Below, in pieces: positions 18,198 to 26,754 of a stretch of 47,236 nt of DNA. Made by a program: the position numbers and the translations under genes. Every line of letters starts with the position of its first letter. Position 1 is the first letter of the stretch. Source of the stretch: Bifidobacterium aesculapii (lineage in GTDB: Bacteria; Actinomycetota; Actinomycetes; Actinomycetales; Bifidobacteriaceae); assembly GCF_001417815.1 (NCBI RefSeq), contig NZ_BCFK01000034.1, positions 1 to 47,236 of the forward strand. Direction: 5' to 3'. The notes under the pieces were generated by a model. The model was not told where the DNA came from, did no database searches, and saw only the letters and a program-made list of their open reading frames with translations.

Positions 18198-21100
18198 ATG
18201 GGCAGACGACGATTGAAGAACGCCATGCGCGCGGCGGTCGGCATAAGCGCCGCCGCGGCGACGCTGCTCGCCGGAGGACTCGTCGCCTTCGCAGACGACA
18301 CGAACGGTACGGTTGCGCCCGCGAACGATGGCCAAACCGCGGCCTGCGCGCCGCTGACCGACGCCGAAGACGCCTCTGCGAACCAGACGCCGGCGCAAAA
18401 AGCGGAACTGACCGCCTCCTACACGGCATCATGGAACAACATCGAAGCCGTGCGAGACGGCGAATCGGTGTTCACCAAAGGCGACAACTCGCAGGTATGG
18501 GGCACCTACTCGAACAACCGCCCCGACACGCAATGGCTGCGATACGGCTGGTCCGGCGACGTGACGCTCACCGGCGCGTCCGTCTCCTTCTGGCATGACA
18601 ACGACTCCGACACGGCTGGCGACGGCGTGGCCGTACCGCAATCATGGAAACTGCAGACATCGGACGACGGTGAACGATGGGTCGACGTCGCGCTCGCCGA
18701 CGACGCCGCGTACCCGCGTGACAAGGACAAGGCGAACGACGTGACCTTCGCCGCGCCGGTCAAGGCGAAGTACCTGCGCGCCGTCTTCACGGCCTCAAGC
18801 GACGGCAAGACGAACGCCGCCATCGGCGTGAGCGAATTCGCCGTCACCGCGGAAGGCGACGTGCCCACGAACCCGAACAGTGGGCTGGCCGTACTGCGAT
18901 CCGACAGCTTCCAAGTGGGGGTGAGCCGCGAGACCGGCGGCATCTACAACCTCACGAACACCGCCGACGCGCCCCAGTGCACCAACTACGTCATCAACCC
19001 CACCACCAAGACCGCCGGAAGCAGATTCAACGTGGACGACTCGCGTTGGACCGGAGACATCAGCACCTGGACGAACGGCAAGGCACAGAACACCGGACTG
19101 TCCGACAAGGGCCGCACCGTCGTCAAGAGCAAGGACGGCGCTAGCGTCACCGTCTCGTACGACTCCGGCAAAACCGAAAACCGCGCCGGCGCAATCAAGG
19201 ACTTCGACCTTACGGAACGTTACGCGCTCTCCGGTGACGGCGGCGACGTGCTCGACTGGGACATCACCGTCGACAACACCTCCGGCGCCGAACTCACCAT
19301 GGACGACCTGACCTTGCCGATGCTGTTCAACTCGTGGTGGGACTCCTCCAGCCAGGACAACATCTACGAGCAGAACGTCTCCCGCCACGCCTACGTGGCC
19401 AAGGACGGCTCCTACATCTACTGGCAGCGCCCCTCCGGAACCGGCCCATACCTCGTGATGGTGCCGAAGGAAGGCACCTCGCTCGAATTCAAGGACAAGG
19501 CGAAGCCGGGCGAAGGCACCTTCGCGGAATCCGATCCGAGCTGGGAGGGCCTGACCGAATTCGCAATCCACTCGAACCACGTCCAGGACGCGCGCAAGGG
19601 CAAGATCGACGGCTATCTCGACGCCACGAAGCTGACGCTCGGCGCAGGAGACTCCGCCACCTACGGATTCACGTTCCGTTGGGCCGACAGCTACGACGAC
19701 CTGCACAACGTGCTCTACGAAGCCGGCGTGGTGGACGCGGTGTCCTACCCCGGCTACACGGTCTCCACCGACTCCAAGGCGACGCTCGCCGTGCGCGCCA
19801 AGGACGGCGTCTCCTCCATCACCGGTGGAGGCGGCAAGGGCACGAAGGCCGGTGAGGACGCGAAGATCGCCAAAACCGGTTCAAAGAACGGCTACGACCT
19901 CTATGAGATCGAATTTCCGAGCCTCGGCGAAAACTATCTGACCGTGCACTTCGGCAAGGACGGCAAACGCGAATCCGTGATGCAGTACAACTCGATCAAG
20001 CCGATCGAGGAACTCATCGACACGCACGCCGACTTCCTCGTGGACAACCAGCAGGCCAAGAACCCGTCCAAGGGCTATGACGGCGCGTTCCTGCAATGGA
20101 ACATGGCGGCCGCCGAGCTCGTGACGCGCGACAGCGCCACCATGCAGGGCCAAAGCGAATGGAACAAGCGCTGGATGGCCGGCGGTGCCGACGATCTGGG
20201 ACTGTCCCCGGCGGAGTTCCTGTCCGAAAAGAACGCGGAATCCCCCGATAAGACGCAGGTCAAGGCCCTCGACTACTACATCGAGAACTTCCTGCTCGGC
20301 TACCTGCAGAACGAGCGCAAATCCGACGCGGGCGTCGCCTGCACCGGAGACGAGTGCAACGAGCGTACGTGGAACATCTACCACTGGTATGACGGCACCG
20401 ACGGCGACAGGCCCTCCGGCACGTGGAACAGCGGCAACGTGGGCGAAGGCGCGGTGACCTGGCGTGTGATGAACGCGCCGCACGTGTGGAACACGTACTA
20501 CAACATGTACCGCATCGCCAAGGCGTATCCGTCCCTCGCCAAGGACATGAAGTTTACGGCGGACCAATACCTCGACATGGCGTACAACACCGCCAACGCC
20601 TTCTACAACCACGACCTCGACTACAAGGCCGCTTTCCTCGACAACTCCTCCCGTGAGATGGGCGCGATGGGCGAGGGAACGATTCCCGAGATCATCGCAT
20701 CGCTCAAGGCCGCCGGAAAGACGGACGAAGCCGACGTGCTCACCGAGCACGCCAAGAACAAGCTGGGCACGTACCAGTCGAAGGACTACCCGTTCGCCTC
20801 CGAGATGAGCATCGACACCACCGCGTTCGAATCCACGTACACGATGTCGAAGATGTTCGGCGACACCGCGCTGCAGAAGAAGACCACGCTCGCCTCGCTG
20901 TCCGCGCGCGGCACGCAGCCGTTGTGGTACTACAACGGCGGTGACAACCGGCACATGGGCGAATCCTGGTGGAACCTCGGATACGAGACCCAACTGGGAG
21001 CATGGCAGCAGCAGTCGTACCTCGAGAACACCGACGTGGCGGCGGCCGGCTTCGACGCCGACGAGCTCATGCGCTCCACCTACGGCGCCTACATGGCCGG

Positions 21101-21956
21101 ATGGTCGAACATCAACATGGGGCAGATCAGCTCCGACAAGCGCAACATCGGCGCGGCCGCATGGCAGTACCAGTCCGAGGGCGGTGACACCACCGCTTCA
21201 GGCTCGTACAGGATGATCAAGGTGCAGAACCACTGGTGGATGTGGAGCGGCGAGGCCGACCTCGGCTTCTGGGGCGCGTTGCGCACCGCCTCCGTGAACG
21301 TCGTCGACGACAAGATCCTCGGCGAATACGCGTACGGCGCCGACATGAAGACCGGCGACGGCACCTACGTGATCACGCCGAAGGACGGCGTGCGCAGGAA
21401 GGCCGTGTTCTACAACCTCGGCAAGCTCGGATTCGAACTGAGTGGAGCCAAGTACACGAAGGCCACGGTCGCGGCCGACGGCAAGAGCGTCACGCTCGAA
21501 CTGGAGAACACCCAGGGCGACGGGGCATACACGCCTACCGTGGACCTGACCAACCTGCCGGAAGGCGAGTGGAAGGTCTCCGTCGCCGGTTCCGGCTCTA
21601 CCGCCGATGTGACGCGTGCGGCCGACGGCTCGGCCACGGTGCCGTTGTCGCTCGAAGGCTCCACCGCCACCGTGACCATCAGCACCGGTGAGGGCGGCGG
21701 CGAGGTCGGTCCTGCTCCGAACCCCGGCGACGGTTCGGACAAGGGCGACGGTTCGGACAAGGGCGACGGTTCGGACAAGACCGAACCCGGCCAGTCGGGC
21801 GGCAAGGGAGACAACGGCAAGGCCGATGCCGCCTCCGGTAAGAACGACTCTCTGACGGTCACCGGCAGCGAAGTAGCCGGTGTGCTGGCCGTGGCGTTGG
21901 TGGCCGTGACGGTCGGAACCGCGGTTCTGATCCGCAAGCGACGCCGTGACTGTTGA
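18198..21956 (+). CDS. Large cell-wall-anchored protein, probable glycosidase of unidentified family
   Basis: A protein of 1,252 residues from the ATG at 18198 (AGGAAAGGA upstream). A signal peptide ends near residue 31 (AFA/DD). Residues about 75-220 look like an F5/8-type-C carbohydrate-binding domain. A beta-sandwich-rich region (about 235-600) leads into an alpha-helical region (about 630-1000) with aromatic-rich segments such as TWNIYHWYDGTDG and HVWNTYYNMYRIAKAYP, suggestive of an (alpha/alpha)6 toroid. The C-terminus has a (GDGSDK)n linker, an LTVTG sorting motif near residue 1219, a membrane helix and a basic tail. It resembles proteins I associate, with low confidence, with DUF5695. 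Context and the shared operator suggest a role on arabinose-rich plant glycans. No catalytic residues can be assigned. Confidence 0.75.
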   Translation: MGRRRLKNAMRAAVGISAAAATLLAGGLVAFADDTNGTVAPANDGQTAACAPLTDAEDASANQTPAQKAELTASYTASWNNIEAVRDGESVFTKGDNSQVWGTYSNNRPDTQWLRYGWSGDVTLTGASVSFWHDNDSDTAGDGVAVPQSWKLQTSDDGERWVDVALADDAAYPRDKDKANDVTFAAPVKAKYLRAVFTASSDGKTNAAIGVSEFAVTAEGDVPTNPNSGLAVLRSDSFQVGVSRETGGIYNLTNTADAPQCTNYVINPTTKTAGSRFNVDDSRWTGDISTWTNGKAQNTGLSDKGRTVVKSKDGASVTVSYDSGKTENRAGAIKDFDLTERYALSGDGGDVLDWDITVDNTSGAELTMDDLTLPMLFNSWWDSSSQDNIYEQNVSRHAYVAKDGSYIYWQRPSGTGPYLVMVPKEGTSLEFKDKAKPGEGTFAESDPSWEGLTEFAIHSNHVQDARKGKIDGYLDATKLTLGAGDSATYGFTFRWADSYDDLHNVLYEAGVVDAVSYPGYTVSTDSKATLAVRAKDGVSSITGGGGKGTKAGEDAKIAKTGSKNGYDLYEIEFPSLGENYLTVHFGKDGKRESVMQYNSIKPIEELIDTHADFLVDNQQAKNPSKGYDGAFLQWNMAAAELVTRDSATMQGQSEWNKRWMAGGADDLGLSPAEFLSEKNAESPDKTQVKALDYYIENFLLGYLQNERKSDAGVACTGDECNERTWNIYHWYDGTDGDRPSGTWNSGNVGEGAVTWRVMNAPHVWNTYYNMYRIAKAYPSLAKDMKFTADQYLDMAYNTANAFYNHDLDYKAAFLDNSSREMGAMGEGTIPEIIASLKAAGKTDEADVLTEHAKNKLGTYQSKDYPFASEMSIDTTAFESTYTMSKMFGDTALQKKTTLASLSARGTQPLWYYNGGDNRHMGESWWNLGYETQLGAWQQQSYLENTDVAAAGFDADELMRSTYGAYMAGWSNINMGQISSDKRNIGAAAWQYQSEGGDTTASGSYRMIKVQNHWWMWSGEADLGFWGALRTASVNVVDDKILGEYAYGADMKTGDGTYVITPKDGVRRKAVFYNLGKLGFELSGAKYTKATVAADGKSVTLELENTQGDGAYTPTVDLTNLPEGEWKVSVAGSGSTADVTRAADGSATVPLSLEGSTATVTISTGEGGGEVGPAPNPGDGSDKGDGSDKGDGSDKTEPGQSGGKGDNGKADAASGKNDSLTVTGSEVAGVLAVALVAVTVGTAVLIRKRRRDC
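21723..21780. repeat. 18-bp tandem repeat coding a GDGSDK linker
   Basis: Three nearly perfect 18-bp units (GGCGACGGTTCGGACAAG) encode the (GDGSDK)3 spacer before the sorting signal of the surface protein. Confidence 0.85.
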
Positions 21957-21992
21957 CGGCGATTGACGGCAGCCATCGGTAGCCGCCGCTGA

Positions 21993-22032
21993 ATGGGGGC
22001 GCCCGTCGGGAATACCCGACGGGCGCCCCCAT
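21993..22032 (+). terminator. Terminator after the large surface protein
   Basis: An 18-bp perfect stem (ATGGGGGCGCCCGTCGGG and its complement) with an AATA loop, 36 bp after the stop codon, followed by GTGTTGATC. Confidence 0.85.
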
Positions 22033-22170
22033 GTGTTGATCAGTGTTGCATTCCATTGAACAGCCGGGGCTTATGGCTCAGGCATCCGATGGCGGGTATC
22101 ATGGCGATAGTCCGTCGCGTATGTGGCCGTATCGGCGAATTCGACGGGAGGATCGGCAGGAGACGGAATC

Positions 22171-23247
22171 ATGACGGCACGGAGACATCCCAAAGTGACG
22201 CTCGCCGACGTGGCGCGCGAGGCGAACGTGTCGGTGTCGGCCGCGTCGAAGGCGCTGCGGCACACCGACCGCATCTCCGCGCAGACGCAACGCGCCGTGG
22301 CCGAAGCCGCGCGGCGCCTCGGCTACGCGAGCCCGGCCGAACGCGCCTCGCGCTCGGCGAAACGCAAGCGCTCCGGGCTCGTCGGGCTCATCACCTCCGA
22401 CTACAACGGACGATTCTCCCTGCCGCTGCTCACCGGCGCCGAAACCACGCTCGGCGCGTCCAACCATGCGGCGCTGCTGATGAGCTCGCACGGACAGCCC
22501 GCGTTGGAGCGCGGGCACATCGACCGTCTCGCCGCCTACGGCGTGGACGGACTGATCGTCGTGGGCGACACCACGAACCCGCGCAACCCGCTCGAAGAAC
22601 GCACCACGATGGGCCTGCCGGTCGTCTACACGTACGATCCCTCGCGTGACCCGGACGACTGCAGCATCATCTGCGACAACGTCGGCGCCGGTGCGCAGGC
22701 CATCGAATACCTGCTGAGTCTCGGTCGCCGCTACATCGCCATCATTGCCGGCGCGGAGGATTTCCAGGCCGCGCGCGACCGCATCCAGGGCGCGCAGCGC
22801 ACGTTCGTGCTGTACGATTTCCGCCCGGTGGACGTGCTGTACGACTCGTGGAGCGAGGACTGGGGCGAACGCGCGGCGCGGATCCTCACCGAACGGCACC
22901 CGCACCTCGACGCGATCTACTGCCTGAGCGACGAGATCGCGCGCGGCGCCGTACGCGGGCTCATGGCCGCGGGGCGCAACGTGCCGGGCGACGTGGCCGT
23001 GATCGGGCATGACAACTGGTACGTGTTCAGTTCGAACACGCACCCGACGCTCACCACGTTCGACAACAACATCACGTTGATCGGCAAGACCGCGGCGCAA
23101 TACCTGCTCGACGCGATCAACGGGAACCCGCATCACGGCGTGTTCAGCGTGGAATGCCCGATGATCGTGCGCGAATCCACCGAGGCGGGGCGGCGCACGC
23201 CGTTGGAGAGCAGCGGGCGGATATACGAGAAACGACTGGGCGCGTAG
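22171..23247 (+). CDS. LacI-family transcriptional regulator 3
   Basis: A 358-residue LacI/GalR regulator from the ATG at 22171, preferred over the upstream GTG at 22123 because AGGAGA sits seven bases before it. The helix-turn-helix reads LADVAREANVSVSAASKALR. The effector domain contains LTGAETTLGASNHAALLMSS and ends with VIGHDNWYVFSSNTHPTLTTFDNN. It is followed 215 bp later by another LacI gene in the same direction, so it regulates genes elsewhere in the locus rather than a downstream operon of its own. Its closest relatives in the window are regulators 2 and 4 (shared DPDDCSI and HPxLT motifs). Its target is unknown. Confidence 0.9.
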   Translation: MTARRHPKVTLADVAREANVSVSAASKALRHTDRISAQTQRAVAEAARRLGYASPAERASRSAKRKRSGLVGLITSDYNGRFSLPLLTGAETTLGASNHAALLMSSHGQPALERGHIDRLAAYGVDGLIVVGDTTNPRNPLEERTTMGLPVVYTYDPSRDPDDCSIICDNVGAGAQAIEYLLSLGRRYIAIIAGAEDFQAARDRIQGAQRTFVLYDFRPVDVLYDSWSEDWGERAARILTERHPHLDAIYCLSDEIARGAVRGLMAAGRNVPGDVAVIGHDNWYVFSSNTHPTLTTFDNNITLIGKTAAQYLLDAINGNPHHGVFSVECPMIVRESTEAGRRTPLESSGRIYEKRLGA

Positions 23248-23285
23248 CGTTCGGCGGGGCGCGATTGGATGGCGCGGCATCTCTC

Positions 23286-23320
23286 CCGTGGCTGCCTTCC
23301 GGTTCGGCCTGCCGCCACGG
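23286..23320 (+). terminator. Weak hairpin after lacI 3
   Basis: CCGTGGC (23286-23292) pairs with GCCACGG (23314-23320) about 40 bp after the stop. A modest stem without a T-run. Confidence 0.35.
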
Positions 23321-23351
23321 CATACCGAAGGGAAAGCCGTTTTCGGATAGT

Positions 23352-23364
23352 GAGAATCGTTCTC
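23352..23364. promoter_or_regulatory. Palindrome GAGAATCGTTCTC before lacI 4
   Basis: Five-base arms around TCG, about 100 bp upstream of the start of the fourth LacI gene. It is a candidate self-operator and differs from the TGCGAAA motif. Confidence 0.4.
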
Positions 23365-23462
23365 GCACAAGTGAGCGTTCACGCGGAGGCGCGGCTAGAA
23401 TCGTGCCTGAAACGATGACGTACCGGTCAGACGTTGCAGTCTGAGGCGAAGAGGAGTGGCGC

Positions 23463-24560
23463 ATGCCGGAACAACGTGAGGAGCATGACCCGACGGCGGG
23501 CGCGGCGATGCCGCGTTCCGTGCGGTTGCGGGACGTCGCGGAAGCGGCCAACGTGGCGTTGTCCACCGCGTCCCGTGCGTTGCGCGGGCAGTCGCGCATC
23601 AATGTGGAGACACGCAGGCGCGTATGGGAGGCGGCGCGGAGGCTCGGCTATGACGTCGGGCGTTGCGCGGCTCCCGACGGCGGCGGACGGGCCGACGCGG
23701 ACGACGAGAGTGCGGCGGGTCGCCGTGCCGTGGGCCCGTCGCGCGACACGCGCGTGGGCGTGGTCTGCCTCGATCTGGAGGGCACGTTCTCGCCGACGAT
23801 CCTTCTTGGTGCGGAGAACGCGTTCCAGGCACGTGCGACGGCGATGCTGCTCATCAACGCGGGCGGCAACGAGGCGTTGCTGCACCGGTGCGTCGAACAG
23901 CTGCTCGCACAGGACGTCGCGGGGCTGCTCGTCATCTCCCGGCGCACCGACCCGGTCGCGCATCTGGACGTACCCGTGCCATGCGTCTACGCGTATGGGC
24001 GCTCCAGCGACCCCGACGACTGCTCCATCGTGCAGGACAACGTGGCGGCGGGGCGTCTGGCCGTCGAACATCTGCTCTCATGCGGGTATCGCCGCATCGC
24101 CATCATCGGTGGCGACAAGGCGTATGTGGCCTCGCGCGAACGCATGGAGGGCGCTCTCGACGCGTTGCGCGCGCACGGACTGGAACCGGTGGGTACGCCG
24201 CGGTTCGGCCCATGGGACACCGAGTGGGGTCGCGCCGCCACCAGACTGCTGTTGAACGACGACCCCACGTTCGATGCGGTGGTGTGCCAAAGCGACGTGC
24301 TGGCGCGCGGATGCATCGATGAACTCGAGCGCAGCGGCCGGAGAGTCCCCCAGGATACGGCCGTCATCGGGCATGACGACAAGCCTGACTACGTCGCATA
24401 CGTGCACCCGCACCTCACTTCCATCAACGACCGCAACGAGGATGTCGGCCGCCAGGCCGCCGTGTGCCTGATGGACGCCATCGACGGGCGTCCGCACCAC
24501 GGCGTGGAATACGTGGCGGCGTCGCTGATACAGCGGGAATCGACGCTGCCCTCGGACTGA
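23463..24560 (+). CDS. LacI-family transcriptional regulator 4
   Basis: A 365-residue LacI/GalR regulator starting at ATG 23463 behind GAAGAGGAG. The helix-turn-helix reads LRDVAEAANVALSTASRALR. A low-complexity stretch rich in Ala, Gly and Asp (about residues 65-100) separates the DNA-binding head from the effector domain, which begins with TRVGVVCLDLEG and contains DPDDCSIVQDNVAAGRLA. It converges on the tat operon with only 27 bp between stops. It is the nearest regulator to the Tat-GH module and so a candidate controller of it. This is inference from position only. Confidence 0.9.
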   Translation: MPEQREEHDPTAGAAMPRSVRLRDVAEAANVALSTASRALRGQSRINVETRRRVWEAARRLGYDVGRCAAPDGGGRADADDESAAGRRAVGPSRDTRVGVVCLDLEGTFSPTILLGAENAFQARATAMLLINAGGNEALLHRCVEQLLAQDVAGLLVISRRTDPVAHLDVPVPCVYAYGRSSDPDDCSIVQDNVAAGRLAVEHLLSCGYRRIAIIGGDKAYVASRERMEGALDALRAHGLEPVGTPRFGPWDTEWGRAATRLLLNDDPTFDAVVCQSDVLARGCIDELERSGRRVPQDTAVIGHDDKPDYVAYVHPHLTSINDRNEDVGRQAAVCLMDAIDGRPHHGVEYVAASLIQRESTLPSD

Positions 24561-24587
24561 CAGTTCATCGCCGGCGAGACGCGCGCG

Positions 24588-24845
24588 TCACCGGATCGGC
24601 GGCAGCAGACGGTCCACATCCTGTTTCGCCGCGTCGAGATTGCGGCGGATGTCGTTGATGCCGGAGTCCTCGACGATGCCGTGCACGTCGATGTCGCTCT
24701 GACGCCGCAACGCCGTGCCGCGTGTACGCATGTCGCGTACGAAGCGGCCGGCCTTGCGGGCGTATCCGGGCAGACGGTCCGGGCCGACCAGAATCAGCGC
24801 GATGACGAGAATCACCACCAGTTCCGTGCCGGAAATACCGAACAT
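24588..24845 (-). CDS. tatB: Tat translocase subunit TatB-like
   Basis: An 85-residue membrane protein. It starts MFGISGTELVVILVIALILVG, a short hydrophobic helix, then GPDRLPGYARKAGRF, the hinge plus amphipathic helix typical of TatB (family form GPxRLP), then a charged tail. ATG 24845 is chosen because AAGGAAGG lies eight bases before it; ATG 24851 would overlap the tatC stop as TGATG. It is the last gene of an apparent tatA-tatC-tatB operon and would form the substrate-receptor complex with TatC. Short TatA/TatB proteins are easily confused, but the GPDRLP hinge favours TatB. Confidence 0.88.
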   Translation of the reverse strand: MFGISGTELVVILVIALILVGPDRLPGYARKAGRFVRDMRTRGTALRRQSDIDVHGIVEDSGINDIRRNLDAAKQDVDRLLPPIR

Positions 24846-24850
24846 CACCA

Positions 24851-25948
24851 TCACCTTCCTTCGGGCCGTGACGCCGCGACCTGTCCGACGGTCTCGCCGG
24901 CGCCCTTACGGCCGATCTTGCGGGAGCGCAGCCATGCGAACGTCACTACGGCACGCACCTTGCGCGCCACTGCGAACAGCTTCGGCTCCTCGCCGGCCTC
25001 GCGCATGATTTTCCACAACTGGATGCGCTCGTAGAGGGCGCACACGCCGATCGCCGCGAAATAGATGCCGATGATCGGCAGCGCGAGCGCGCACAACGTT
25101 CCCGGGTCGCCGGTGGGCGTCGCGACGGCCGCGAAGACGAACGCGACGAGCACCGCCACACGCCACTGCCTGAGCCACGTGCGCGTCTCGACCGCGCCCA
25201 TCATCGTGAGCGCCACCATCACCACCGGCAACAGGAACGACAATCCGAACGCGAGCGTCATGCGCAGGATGAAGTCGAAATACACGTCGGCGCTGAGCAA
25301 CGTGGCCGTGTCCGCGGGGGCGAAGCCGGTGAGGATCGCCACCGCCTGCGGCAGGAACACCCATGCGAGGCCGGCGCCGGTGAGGAACAACGGCACGGAC
25401 GCGCCGATGAACGCGACGGCCATCCAGCGTTCCTTCCGTTTGAGACCGGGGTTGATGAACGCCCACAGCTGGTACGACCACCACGGGCAGGACGCCACCA
25501 TGCCCAGGAAGAACGCGATCTCCAGCTTCACGTTGAACGCGGAGACCACGCCGTTGAACGTGATGCTCATCAGACCCTGCTGCTGGGCGGCCGCCGTGAG
25601 GAACGGCTGCTGCAGGATCCGGAACACCTGGTCGCTGACCATCCACCCCGCCACGGTCATGAGAATGATGCCCGCCATGGAACGGATGAACCGCTTGCGG
25701 AATTCGACGAGATGGTCGGCAAGCGGCATGACCGCTTCGGGATTGCGGGGCCTGCGAAGTCCTCGGGGTCCGCGCGTCCGGCCGGTCTTGCGGCCGGCGG
25801 CCGTGCGGCCGGTCCCGGCGGAGACGTCGTCATCGGAATGGTCGAGCAGGCTGTCGAGATCGAGATGCGTGTCGTTGTCGCCGGGATGCAGCGCCGGAGC
25901 CGGAAGCGTGGCGCCCCCGGCCGCCGTGCCCATCGCGGCCGTGCTCAT
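24851..25948 (-). CDS. tatC: Tat translocase subunit TatC
   Basis: A 365-residue polytopic membrane protein with six hydrophobic segments. The TatC signatures are present: the N-terminal signal-binding segment MPLADHLVEFRKRFIRS at residue 74, FINPGLKRKERW in the second cytoplasmic loop, and ATPTGDPGT near residue 275. The first 73 residues are a hydrophilic Ala/Gly/Asp/Arg-rich extension not seen in ordinary TatC proteins of about 250 residues. I keep the ATG at 25948 because it overlaps the tatA stop (ATGA), but ATG at Met74 is possible. TatC recognises twin-arginine signals. The only clear twin-arginine protein in the window is the divergent GH127-like enzyme. Confidence 0.93.
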   Translation of the reverse strand: MSTAAMGTAAGGATLPAPALHPGDNDTHLDLDSLLDHSDDDVSAGTGRTAAGRKTGRTRGPRGLRRPRNPEAVMPLADHLVEFRKRFIRSMAGIILMTVAGWMVSDQVFRILQQPFLTAAAQQQGLMSITFNGVVSAFNVKLEIAFFLGMVASCPWWSYQLWAFINPGLKRKERWMAVAFIGASVPLFLTGAGLAWVFLPQAVAILTGFAPADTATLLSADVYFDFILRMTLAFGLSFLLPVVMVALTMMGAVETRTWLRQWRVAVLVAFVFAAVATPTGDPGTLCALALPIIGIYFAAIGVCALYERIQLWKIMREAGEEPKLFAVARKVRAVVTFAWLRSRKIGRKGAGETVGQVAASRPEGR

Positions 25949-26232
25949 CGTGCAGCGGCCCCGGTCGCGGGGGCGGCTACCGGCGCGGCGGTGGCGCTCA
26001 CCGTGGCGGCAGGGGAGACGACGGGTGCGGGTGCGGGCTGGGCGGCGGGTGCCGGCGTGGGGGCCTCCGCAGACTTCTCCGCCGTGGGGGCATCATCGGT
26101 CTTCGTTTCGGAACGGAAGATCTTCAGCGACTGGCCGACGGACTTGGCGAGTTCGGGAAGCTTCTTGGCGCCGAACAGCAGCACGATGATGAGCAGGATG
26201 ATGATGAGCTCGGTGGGACGAAGATTAGGCAT
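25945..26232 (-). CDS. tatA: Tat translocase subunit TatA
   Basis: A 95-residue protein beginning MPNLRPTELIIILLIIVLLFG, one transmembrane helix, followed by the FGAKKLPELAKSVGQSLKIF amphipathic helix that defines TatA. The C-terminal 50 residues are an Ala/Pro-rich low-complexity tail. ATG 26232 has GGAAGGA at the proper distance; the longer frame upstream is not coding. The stop overlaps the tatC start. TatA forms the pore-like assembly for folded cargo. The gene is the first of the operon and faces away from the twin-arginine GH127-like gene across a 522-bp control region. Confidence 0.94.
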   Translation of the reverse strand: MPNLRPTELIIILLIIVLLFGAKKLPELAKSVGQSLKIFRSETKTDDAPTAEKSAEAPTPAPAAQPAPAPVVSPAATVSATAAPVAAPATGAAAR

Positions 26233-26337
26233 GACTGTATTCCTTCCAACTCCTATGTTGAGGCAGGGAAGTATCACCTTATTGACGCACCAGTCACACA
26301 GTATAGCGTCTGTGTGGCGTGGGTGCCATGCAACGGG

Positions 26338-26351
26338 CCGTTGCGCAACGG
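26338..26351. promoter_or_regulatory. LacI-type palindrome CCGTTGCGCAACGG
   Basis: A perfect 14-bp palindrome with a central CG, the usual form of LacI/GalR operators. Imperfect relatives (GTGCAACGG and GATGCGCAAC) recur at about 26426-26442. Confidence 0.5.
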
Positions 26352-26392
26352 GAAACGAACCGGCAAACCTGTGCAAAACGGTGTTCAATACC

Positions 26393-26424
26393 GTGCGAAA
26401 CCTTAGGGGAAACCGATTTCGCAC
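26393..26424. promoter_or_regulatory. Spaced TGCGAAA/TTTCGCA half-sites
   Basis: GTGCGAAA and TTTCGCAC are perfect inverted arms separated by 16 bp. The arms equal the half-sites of the operators at 12783 and 18001, where the gap is 0-2 bp. This could be two monomer half-sites, a hairpin, or an operator split by about 1.5 helical turns. Confidence 0.45.
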
Positions 26425-26754
26425 TGTGCAACGGATGCGCAACAAGGTGGACGAGGCGTGTGGCGCGCCCGGCGGAACGTGCTTATTGTGAACGTGCACA
26501 GCGAAGACGGAGCGGCAACGGATGCCGCCCCACATGGGCGAACCGAAGGAGGGAAGCCTACAACAGACCAACAGGACCGAAGCGACGAACCGACGATCCC
26601 ACCCCGCAACATACGCAAGCAGACAGGGGACGCACCTCAACGGGATCGACGGCAGGGCGTGGAGGCCCGGGTCCGTTGCGTCCAACCGCCGCCCGTCATC
26701 GATGCGATGCACGAGCCGACGTATGGATGCGCCGGTGTTCAGCGAAGGAGCAAG

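Larger units (their letters stand above)
26233..26754. promoter_or_regulatory. Divergent control region between tatA and the Tat-exported glycosidase
   Basis: A 522-bp gene-free stretch. For tatA (minus strand) a TATACT -10 candidate lies at 26300-26305, within an inverted repeat CACACAG (26295-26301) / CTGTGTG (26310-26316). To its right are a perfect palindrome CCGTTGCGCAACGG (26338-26351) and the spaced half-sites GTGCGAAA (26393-26400) / TTTCGCAC (26417-26424). The glycosidase has a long leader and an AAGGAG site just before its ATG. Its own promoter is not clear. Confidence 0.6.

Noticed and set aside
18198..18300. Tat signal on the large surface protein (GRRRLK)
   Set aside because: The arginines lack the following hydrophobic pair of the RRxFL pattern, and Sec-type length plus a sorting signal fit better.
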